Assembly (NCBI GenBank): GCA_947176425.1
Contig: CAMWQV010000060.1
Coordinates: forward strand, 1 to 8,610
DNA: 8,610 nt
Direction of reading: 5' to 3'
Origin: an uncultured Clostridia bacterium
Lineage (GTDB): Bacteria; Bacillota; Clostridia; Oscillospirales; Oscillospiraceae
Numbering within the stretch: position 1 is the stretch's first letter; the number at the start of each line of letters is the position of its first letter. The notes beneath the pieces were generated by a model that worked only from the letters and a program-made list of their open reading frames with translations, was not told the origin of the DNA and made no database searches. Positions 1-4,220 of the stretch are shown piece after piece. A program made the position numbers and the translations under genes.

Positions 1-65
1 ACCTCTCCGGTTTCATTTATCGTGGTGCCTGGTTTGGCATGGGGATTTTCTTGGACAATCGTCAT
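1..65 (-). CDS. Possible 5' end of a coupled downstream gene (partial)
   Basis: An ATG at 65-63 overlaps the TGA of the preceding short gene (64-62) as ATGA, the usual arrangement for translationally coupled genes. The frame is open for 21 codons, beginning MTIVQENPHAKPGTT, and leaves the window at base 1. I recognise no family in so few residues. The ribosome site is poor (AAGG just upstream), so initiation would depend on ribosomes finishing the DUF4062-like frame. It could equally be a chance open frame created by the deletion that truncated the upstream gene. Confidence 0.25.
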   Translation of the reverse strand, partial: MTIVQENPHAKPGTTINETGE

Positions 66-286
66 CCTGCCTTGTTCAGTAATTGCTTGTTGATAATATT
101 CTGCCCACTATCACCGGAATCAGGATTTGAATTACTTTTCCAATAGAGACATTTTATATTGACACCATTTTCCTCACCAATAGCCATATTAATTTCATCT
201 ATTGTTTGAATAATAATTTTTAATTCCTCTTGAACATCCGATGGACATGAAATCATATAATAATAATGGGTAAAACCTCTTTTCAT
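62..286 (-). CDS. DUF4062-like N-terminal fragment (74 aa)
   Basis: This 74-residue protein begins MKRGFTHYYYMISCPSDV. The ISCPSDV motif, then a helix with E-L-x-I-I-x-T-I-x-x-x-N, a GVNIKCLYW strand, SGDSGQNIINKQLL and a final NKA match the start of DUF4062-type domains. In that family the pattern continues into an [I/V]FWTRFGTPT-type strand and a longer effector or STAND-like protein. Here the frame stops just before that strand, so the domain is cut roughly in half. I chose ATG 286 over the TTG at 295 because an AAGGGG ribosome site (302-297) lies 10 bases upstream. The other frames past the stop do not restore the expected motif, so this looks like a deletion junction rather than a single frameshift. 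Probably a non-functional remnant of a defence or signalling gene. Confidence 0.5.
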   Translation of the reverse strand: MKRGFTHYYYMISCPSDVQEELKIIIQTIDEINMAIGEENGVNIKCLYWKSNSNPDSGDSGQNIINKQLLNKAG

Positions 287-352
287 AGTTAACAAGCCCC
301 TTCTATTATGCAGTAACTATAAAACAAATAAGAATAAAAATGCACAAATAAA

Positions 353-557
353 TTGCCACAAGATTAGAATTATCCATTCCGATCGGAAGATCAAATTTGT
401 CGTAATTGGCCTTTAAGAATTGGCAAGAGAAGTTTCCTACTAATTCGATCTGGAATTGTTTTCACAGACCTGCTTTCTTCACTAGATCTCTCATCATAAA
501 CTTCGCCATCGAACTGCGGCAAATGTTCCACTGGTGCGTAAAGAGTATCTTTGTCAT
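353..557 (-). pseudogene. Decayed partial copy of the LMW phosphatase gene
   Basis: Read from an ATG at 557, this is a clear relative of the intact phosphatase at 1460-1924: MTKILF, then ICRSSMAKF, RDLVKKAGL, QIE, and later KANYDKFDLPIGMDN and NLVA align in order. It is dead for several reasons. The catalytic P-loop cysteine position reads His (FTHQWNICRS instead of FVCLGNSCRS). A TGA interrupts codon 32 (464-462). About 20 codons between the QIE and KFSRQL regions are missing. Homology stops near 353, removing the C-terminal half with the DPWY acid loop. Similarity continues upstream to about 606 and includes the promoter. Of the first 41 codons, about 26 residues match in the phosphatase frame against about 22 in the overlapping DUF1016 frame, so the phosphatase frame was the one under selection. 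Confidence 0.8.
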
Positions 558-591
558 GATTCTTGTTATACGAAGTAGTATTGTCGCTATT

Positions 592-620
592 AGTATAACA
601 CACTTTTGAGGATTGCTCAA
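592..620 (-). promoter_or_regulatory. Promoter remnant ahead of the phosphatase pseudogene
   Basis: On the minus strand, TATACT (597-592) is preceded at exactly 17 bases by TTGAGC (620-615). The -10 and the bases downstream of it match the promoter of the intact phosphatase, but the sequence upstream of about 606 is unrelated. The -35 hexamer is therefore either coincidental or supplied by the new neighbouring DNA. Confidence 0.4.
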
Positions 621-789
621 TCTTTTTCTGACTCCTTTTATGTAGCTTCTAAATGCATTAAATTCGGTACAGTTAAAATTTACCCTGATTGTACAAGCAA
701 ATCTTATTCTCTTAGTATGTGTAGCAATCCCTCAAAAAATTGGACTCCGGTATTTTTCATGCCCTGGTACAGCTATTTTTCATCGGTCC
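621..789. other. Short gene-free stretch downstream of the antitoxin
   Basis: This stretch is AT-rich with no supportable gene. A plus-strand open frame (606-845) runs through it and into the antitoxin gene in antisense; it lacks a ribosome site and resembles nothing I know. A 10-base direct repeat, TATTTTTCAT, lies at 751-760 and 774-783. No clear terminator for the upstream operon is visible. Confidence 0.4.
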
Positions 790-1023
790 TCAAAGCACAA
801 CATCCGCATTGCCGCCAAATTGAGACTGTTCTTTTGTCTGCTTGAGCAGAGCGTCCAGATCCTCAAAGGTTGCGATGCTGTCCACGAAGGATTGTCTCCA
901 ACGTGTGTAATCAAATTTTTCCCGCAGGAGTGTAGAAATAAATATTTCGGTTTCCCTCACTCCCATATTTGCGGAAAGACACCGGAGACCTCTATCGATT
1001 ACTTCTATGCTGTTTATACTCAT
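790..1023 (-). CDS. Probable antitoxin partner of the PIN toxin (77 aa)
   Basis: A small 77-residue protein begins MSINSIEVIDRGLRCLSANM. It has one predicted helical region followed by GVRETEIFISTLLREKFDYTRWR and an acidic FEDLDALL helix. This layout resembles the small proteins that accompany PIN ribonucleases in Clostridia, which carry a similar V-x-x-x-x-F pattern followed by a Y-T-x-x-R stretch. I cannot name the family with certainty. The start is firm: ATG overlaps the PIN stop as ATGA, and a perfect AGGAGG (1036-1031) lies 7 bases upstream inside the PIN gene. Translation is therefore coupled to the toxin and probably gives abundant antitoxin. The order is toxin first, the reverse of the commonest toxin-antitoxin arrangement. 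The antitoxin role is inferred from position and size. Confidence 0.6.
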   Translation of the reverse strand: MSINSIEVIDRGLRCLSANMGVRETEIFISTLLREKFDYTRWRQSFVDSIATFEDLDALLKQTKEQSQFGGNADVVL

Positions 1024-1466
1024 CCTTCAACCTCCTGTTCCAAAATAAATGCAGCGGGGTTCATCACACGAATCTCATCTGTCTGATATTTCAAGAGACG
1101 TTTATCTGTCGTAAAAAAGACATCACAGTCTGCAAGAACAGCACACGCTATATGGCAGGCATCCATCAGTTTCACTCCGGTTTTCATAATCTCTGCTGCT
1201 TTCTTACGAACATCTGCATCCATATGATCGCTGACAAATACTTTCGCATAGCTGTCAATGAACGACTGGATATCTATTTTCTTTGCTGCAAAAGGATTTG
1301 CGGCATTTTCTGCTTCCAGGATATAGGATACCGTCAGATCCAGTTTTCCATCAGGTATTTGCTGCTGTATTTCCAGATTTGCCTGGGCTTCCATGCTGAT
1401 CTTCAGCTGCGATTGATCGTCATAGGGGCGGTTGTAGCAGCAGTTATCCAAATAGACTCTCAGCAT
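1020..1466 (-). CDS. PIN-domain ribonuclease (probable toxin)
   Basis: This 148-residue single-domain protein starts MLRVYLDNCCYNRPYDD. The expected acidic metal-binding residues of the PIN nuclease fold are visible: D7 in YLDNC, a glutamate in SYILEAEN (E51 or E53), D102 in MDACHIA, and D121 in FFTTDKRLL. PIN toxins cut RNA in the cytoplasm, and proteins of this VapC-like type are held in check by a partner encoded beside them, here the 77-residue protein that overlaps its stop codon. I chose the ATG at 1466 over an upstream in-frame ATG at 1511 because the fold begins with MLRVYLD and an AAGAGGA ribosome site (1480-1474) sits 7 bases away. The start overlaps the phosphatase stop as ATGCTGA, so all three genes are co-translated. 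Its RNA target cannot be read from the sequence. Confidence 0.8.
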   Translation of the reverse strand: MLRVYLDNCCYNRPYDDQSQLKISMEAQANLEIQQQIPDGKLDLTVSYILEAENAANPFAAKKIDIQSFIDSYAKVFVSDHMDADVRKKAAEIMKTGVKLMDACHIACAVLADCDVFFTTDKRLLKYQTDEIRVMNPAAFILEQEVEG

Positions 1467-1924
1467 CTGTCGTTCCTCTTGCCTTGCAAAGTCTCCAACA
1501 GCCCCCGGCATCCCTTTTCAATATCCTGCCACGCAGTTTCATAGTCTCGTGTGTACCACGGGTCCTCGATATTTCTGGGATCGCTGGTATAGTCCAGCAG
1601 CCGGTGGAGCTTGCCCTCCGGGTCGTTGTCGAACAGATCCTGCATTGTCACAAGATTGAGATTGTCCATGCCGATCAGAAGGTCGAATCTGTCGTAGTCG
1701 GCCTTGACCAGCTGACGGGAGAATTTCCCGGCACAGCTGATCCCATGCTCGGCCAGTTTCTGTTCGGCAGGTGGATTGACTGGACCGCCTGCGGCATAAG
1801 TTCCGGCTGACTCGATCTGGAACCGTTCCGACAGACCAGCTTTCTCTACCAGGTCCTTCATCACAAACTCCGCCATCGGGCTGCGGCAACTGTTGCCCAG
1901 ACACACAAAGAGTATCTTCGTCAT
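1460..1924 (-). CDS. Low-molecular-weight protein tyrosine phosphatase
   Basis: This 154-residue protein has the usual length for LMW-PTP/arsenate-reductase-like phosphatases. The signature P-loop CLGNSCRS (residues 8-15; nucleophile C8, phosphate-binding R14, S15) follows the N-terminal strand MTKILFV. The general-acid loop is DPWY (D121, P122), preceded by DPRNIEDPW. Other family marks are SAGT (39-42), FSRQL (68-72) and LLIGMDNLN (82-90). It should remove phosphate from phosphotyrosine proteins; arsenate reduction is possible but less likely given DPWY. The ribosome site is weak (GGAG 1938-1935, 10 bases away), and a promoter lies 35 bases upstream. Its first 386 bases lie within the 3' part of the DUF1016 frame. 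It leads an operon with the PIN toxin and antitoxin, overlapping the former by 7 bases. A decayed copy lies at 353-557. Confidence 0.9.
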   Translation of the reverse strand: MTKILFVCLGNSCRSPMAEFVMKDLVEKAGLSERFQIESAGTYAAGGPVNPPAEQKLAEHGISCAGKFSRQLVKADYDRFDLLIGMDNLNLVTMQDLFDNDPEGKLHRLLDYTSDPRNIEDPWYTRDYETAWQDIEKGCRGLLETLQGKRNDRC

Positions 1925-2405
1925 AGTTCTTATTCTCCGAAGTGGTATTTTCGCTATCAGTATAACACACTTTGTCAGTGGTGTCGAGAGTCATTTCTGT
2001 GTGTGCGGCAGATTTGATCCTGCGCAGCAGTTCTGCTTTGGACCAGCCATACTTTTTCACAGCCTGGATGTACCATGCCTTATCTTGAAGCGACAGCTCT
2101 GTTTCCATGATAACCACATTTTGTGTCCAGCCGATCTGCATGGCCTGCTGCAAAATCTCAGGAGTGCTTTCATAAGAGCGGTAAAACTCCCGCATCCGCC
2201 GCAGGTTCCTGGGAGAGAAGCCAGATGCTTCGGGATAGTGGTCTGTCAAATAGCCTGCCGCCGCAACAGCGGCGCCTTTTTCTTTTCTGGCGCTGATAAG
2301 CCGCCCGATCTCACAGTATAGCTCCATTTGAGACAGTTTTCCACTAGCTGCTGAACACAAGGCAGCAAATAATTCCGTATAATCAATATTTTTCCGGATA
2401 TTCAT
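1539..2405 (-). CDS. DUF1016 N-terminal domain protein, overlapping the phosphatase gene
   Basis: Residues 1 to about 135 form a recognisable DUF1016-N (YhcG N-terminal) domain: YCEIGRLISARKEKG, then GFSPRNLRRMREFYRSY (62-78), IGWTQNVVIM (91-100) and KYGWSKAELLRRI (118-130). These motifs are typical of the DNA-associating half of DUF1016 proteins. The C-terminal PD-(D/E)XK-like nuclease half is absent. The frame stays open to 1539, but residues from about 161 onward simply read the phosphatase gene in another frame and have low complexity (PGRESWSV, RRRSSQSTC). The functional part is probably the first 140-160 residues. The start at 2405 has AAGGAG (2417-2412) 6 bases upstream. No promoter is evident between it and the recombinase remnant. 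The role is unclear: it could be a truncated nuclease accessory, or a DNA-binding partner or regulator of the downstream genes. Confidence 0.7.
   Translation of the reverse strand: MNIRKNIDYTELFAALCSAASGKLSQMELYCEIGRLISARKEKGAAVAAAGYLTDHYPEASGFSPRNLRRMREFYRSYESTPEILQQAMQIGWTQNVVIMETELSLQDKAWYIQAVKKYGWSKAELLRRIKSAAHTEMTLDTTDKVCYTDSENTTSENKNYDEDTLCVSGQQLPQPDGGVCDEGPGRESWSVGTVPDRVSRNLCRRRSSQSTCRTETGRAWDQLCREILPSAGQGRLRQIRPSDRHGQSQSCDNAGSVRQRPGGQAPPAAGLYQRSQKYRGPVVHTRL
1959..1987 (-). promoter_or_regulatory. Sigma-A-like promoter for phosphatase-PIN-antitoxin
   Basis: On the minus strand, TCGACA (1987-1982) and TATACT (1964-1959) are separated by 17 bases, each matching five of six consensus positions. 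Transcription would start near 1952, leaving a leader of about 28 bases before the phosphatase ATG. The promoter sits inside the DUF1016 frame, so the downstream three genes can be expressed independently of it. The -10 and the sequence below it are conserved at the pseudogene copy (592-597). Confidence 0.6.
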
Positions 2406-2450
2406 TGGTTGCTCCTTTCCGGCGCGCTACGCCTGATTCTGTCACGGAAC

Positions 2451-2486
2451 AAAGGAAAGCGCGGCATGACCGCCGCGTTTTCCTTT
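2451..2486. terminator. Long hairpin between recombinase remnant and DUF1016
   Basis: Two 15-base arms (2451-2465 and 2472-2486, AAAGGAAAGCGCGGC against its complement with one G-U pair) enclose a 6-base loop. It lies 17 bases past the recombinase stop and 46 bases before the DUF1016 start. The stem is strong, but the trailing T-run is poor in either direction. It may be a terminator or attenuator, or a structured element end. Confidence 0.6.
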
Positions 2487-2502
2487 GCGCTGGGACTTCC
2501 TC

Positions 2503-3405
2503 TTATTCTATGATGGTTTGCTCAATTTCTGCACCGCCTCGCAGGTATACGATGATTTTTTCCGATGACATAACCTTCACGGTATCTACTAACTGCCGGA
2601 TGACAGCCTCATCCCAGTGTTGAAGTTTTGGGGATGCGTTTTCCAGAATAGATACCGTCTTATTCAATCGCTGGGCTGCAGCATCGCTGTCTTTGCACAG
2701 CGTCTCGACTTGTGTACGCTGTTGTTTTAGTGCGGCGATTTCCTGGGTGATGGCTTGGAAGCGTTCCATACAATCCAAACCATCGGCCTGCTCCGCCGCT
2801 TGTTCCAGCAGGTGATTAAACTGTATCTCCAAATCTGCCAGTCTGCGTTCGATATCCGCTAAACTGAGCAGCTGTCCGGGGAGTGGACTGACTTCTTTTT
2901 CCATTGCACTGACAATTTGGCGGATCAGCTCATCCGGGCTGCTCATAGCTTTGCTGATCGCTTTCAGGACGGCGCTCTGGAGCGGTTCTTCGTCCAGTGT
3001 AGGGGAGTCGTGGCAGTATTTCGTGCCGTAGTCCAGTCGGCTCACACACCGCCACACGGTGCGTTTCCTGCCCCTTTTCACCCAGGTGCAGCGGCGGTAG
3101 AGCGTACCGCACTCCCCGCATACCAGCCGTTCCGACAGGGCGTACTTGCTGGCGTAAGAGGTTCGGCCTGTGGGGGCGCTCTTTTTGGATGGGCTTCGTC
3201 CGGCATTTCTCCGCGCCATCTCTGCCTGTACCGTGTCAAAAGTCTGGCGGTCTATGATACCCACATGATGATTTTCCAGCAGGTACATGGGAAGTTGTCC
3301 GGTGTTGCGGAGCGTTTTCTTACTAATGCAGTCGCTGATGTAGGTTTTCTGCGTTATGACCCAATCACTGATACAATTCAATTTTTCCTCTAGGCCAGGG
3401 TGCAA
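2503..3405 (-). pseudogene. Large serine recombinase lacking its catalytic domain
   Basis: From QKTYISDCISKKTLRNTG (about residue 19; nucleotide 3354) to the end, this is the C-terminal part of a large serine recombinase. It has the recombinase linker (YLLENHHVGIIDRQTFDTVQAEMARR), a zinc ribbon with C96, C99, C120 and C131 (LVCGECGTLYRR ... WRCVSRLDYGTKYC), a coiled coil at about 181-245, and a typical ending (VDTVKVMSSEKIIVYLRGG). The N-terminal resolvase domain with its catalytic serine, normally over 200 residues, is missing. The first 17 or so residues (GLEEKLNCISDWVIT) are foreign to the family, and the only start is a TTG at 3405 without a good ribosome site. It therefore cannot recombine DNA. 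Family members move conjugative or mobilisable elements, so this marks an old element edge broken by deletion or insertion at about 3355. Confidence 0.85.
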
Positions 3406-3435
3406 GAGGGTTCAAATTTCTTGGGGAGGGTGCAA
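3397..3435. repeat. 9-base direct repeat AGGGTGCAA at the recombinase break
   Basis: AGGGTGCAA occurs at 3397-3405 and 3427-3435, 30 bases apart, about 40 bases beyond the point where recombinase homology stops. The second copy runs into a hairpin, CAACGG-8-CCGTTG (3433-3452), followed ten bases later by seven Ts. These could be recombination-site repeats or a weak terminator. Confidence 0.35.
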
Positions 3436-3519
3436 CGGGTGAAAATCCGTTGAATTTAGGCTTTTTTTCGCGCTTTTATGGTGGAAGCGTACCTATAGCA
3501 ATCCGCAAACGCAAAATGA

Positions 3520-3551
3520 GTTATCACCCTGACGGCGTAAAGTGTGATAAC
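3520..3551. repeat. Inverted repeat GTTATCAC / GTGATAAC
   Basis: Perfect 8-base arms (3520-3527 and 3544-3551) are separated by 16 bases (CCTGACGGCGTAAAGT). The spacing is wide for a simple terminator and no T-run follows. It could be a protein-binding palindrome, a recombinase site or part of an RNA stem. Confidence 0.45.
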
Positions 3552-3673
3552 CTATCCACCAAAAATGGCGGGTGTGGCTTTCTTTTTTGCCGTAAAAATT
3601 GTATCAAACTCTGGGTATGTGAAATTGAGAATGGAGCCAAAATCTCGAAGGTGTGACTATGCTTGTAAAGTAA

Positions 3674-3709
3674 AAAATGCTCGTAGGCAGAGGTACCTAC
3701 GGGCATTTT
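3674..3709 (-). terminator. Rho-independent terminator of the 84-residue gene
   Basis: Arms of 14 bases (3674-3687 and 3696-3709) pair with one G-U and an 8-base loop. On the minus strand the stem begins 5 bases after the stop codon and runs into six Ts (3677-3672). It could also stop plus-strand transcripts, since four Ts follow there. Confidence 0.8.
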
Positions 3710-3714
3710 AGCAA

Positions 3715-3969
3715 TTAACGGATACGCGGATCTGTAAGGATGGCAAAGATATAAGACGGGCCTCGCACTGTGTCGTTGATTTGCCCTGGTCCGGTAAGAT
3801 TGGGTATTTTAGCAGCCTTCTGAAACTGCCCCTTTGCCAAAGGATAATTGGTGTGATTCGGGATGACACATTCATCAGTAACAGTATATGTAAAAGCCCT
3901 CCCGGTTTTTGTATAAAACTCCTGCCCGGCACACCGGATGATACTATTCCATACTTCGTCAAAAGGCAT
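3715..3969 (-). CDS. Uncharacterised 84-aa protein divergent from mcrBC
   Basis: The 84-residue protein MPFDEVWNSIIRCAGQEFYTKTG... is a compact alpha/beta protein with an FTYTVTDECVIPNHTNYPLAKGQF core and a strongly patterned ending, GPGQINDTVRGPSYIFAILTDPRI. The motifs DEVW, FYTKTGRAFTY, TNYPLAK and VRGPSY look like a genuine conserved family; I associate similar sequences with restriction and defence loci but cannot give a family name or function. No signal peptide or membrane segment is visible. The ATG at 3969 follows its own promoter (4001-4029) and only a weak ribosome site; an alternative start at 3962 is in another frame and is rejected. A terminator follows directly, so it is monocistronic. 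Transcription diverges from mcrBC, so it might be an accessory, regulator or immunity-type partner of the restriction system, which is inference. Confidence 0.75.
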   Translation of the reverse strand: MPFDEVWNSIIRCAGQEFYTKTGRAFTYTVTDECVIPNHTNYPLAKGQFQKAAKIPNLTGPGQINDTVRGPSYIFAILTDPRIR

Positions 3970-4000
3970 CAGTTACACCACTTTCTTTTATAGTACCACT

Positions 4001-4029
4001 ATTATACTGATTGGGGATTAAGAATGCAA
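4001..4029 (-). promoter_or_regulatory. Promoter of the 84-residue gene
   Basis: On the minus strand a perfect TATAAT (4006-4001) is preceded at 17 bases by TTGCAT (4029-4024, three of six). A small palindrome, ATAGT-ACC-ACTAT (3990-4002), overlaps the -10 and the predicted start region and could be an operator. Confidence 0.6.
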
Positions 4030-4045
4030 GCTAGATACAAAAAAT

Positions 4046-4061
4046 AACAGTGCCGAAGATG
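4046..4061. repeat. 16-base inverted copy of the mcrC terminator arm
   Basis: AACAGTGCCGAAGATG here is identical to the reverse complement of 7419-7434 and differs by one base from 7391-7406, the two arms of the terminator after mcrC. A looser A-rich similarity (ACAAAAAAT against ACACAAAATAAA) extends to its left. The copies bracket the McrBC operon. Confidence 0.7.
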
Positions 4062-4143
4062 CCTTGACATCTGTGGAATTGAAAAATAGGCCTTGAATGC
4101 CTTGCTGTGACTATACTGCTTTGCCGAAAAAATTTGCATAACT

Positions 4144-4175
4144 GTCTACCAGGCAGACGTTCGGTGTGATAAAAT
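4144..4175 (+). promoter_or_regulatory. Probable mcrBC promoter with overlapping palindrome
   Basis: An extended -10 (TGA-TAAAAT, 4167-4175) lies 45 bases before the mcrB start. The -35 position has no good hexamer but is occupied by an imperfect palindrome, GTCTACC-A-GGCAGAC (4144-4158, one mismatch per arm), well placed for a repressor or activator. A second -10-like TATACT occurs at 4112-4117 and a TTGACA at 4064-4069, but neither has a properly spaced partner. Confidence 0.45.
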
Positions 4176-4220
4176 AGATTCTGTCATAAAGAAGAATCAC
4201 AGTTTTCGGAGGTATGTGTG

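Larger units (their letters stand above)
3406..3714. other. 309-base stretch with no supportable gene; inverted repeats only
   Basis: Two short open frames exist here (plus 3450-3656; minus 3524-3706). Neither has a ribosome site, and the minus one would begin inside the terminator hairpin, so I reject both. Structures seen are the CAACGG/CCGTTG hairpin (3433-3452), an 8-base inverted repeat (3520-3551) and a terminator (3674-3709). The composition is AT-rich. It looks like the end of a mobile element or an uncharacterised structured region rather than ordinary spacer. Confidence 0.4.

Noticed and set aside
391..603. 70-codon open frame across the phosphatase pseudogene in the DUF1016 register
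   Set aside because: It matches only the overprinted tail of the DUF1016 frame; comparison of the copies shows the phosphatase register is better conserved, so this frame is incidental.
606..845. 79-codon plus-strand open frame
   Set aside because: No ribosome site, no recognisable motif, and its 3' end is antisense to the probable antitoxin gene.
969..1544. 191-codon plus-strand open frame
   Set aside because: It is antisense to the PIN and phosphatase genes, which have clear motifs, ribosome sites and stop/start overlaps.
3407..3420. GGGTTCAAATTTC, resembling a tRNA T-arm
   Set aside because: The flanking bases do not form a T-stem, and no acceptor, anticodon or D arm is found around it.
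3450..3656. 68-codon plus-strand open frame
   Set aside because: No ribosome site or family resemblance, and it spans the inverted repeats of the gene-free stretch.
3524..3706. 60-codon minus-strand open frame beginning MPVGTSAYEHF
   Set aside because: Its start codon is inside the terminator hairpin of the upstream gene and there is no ribosome site; probably not translated.
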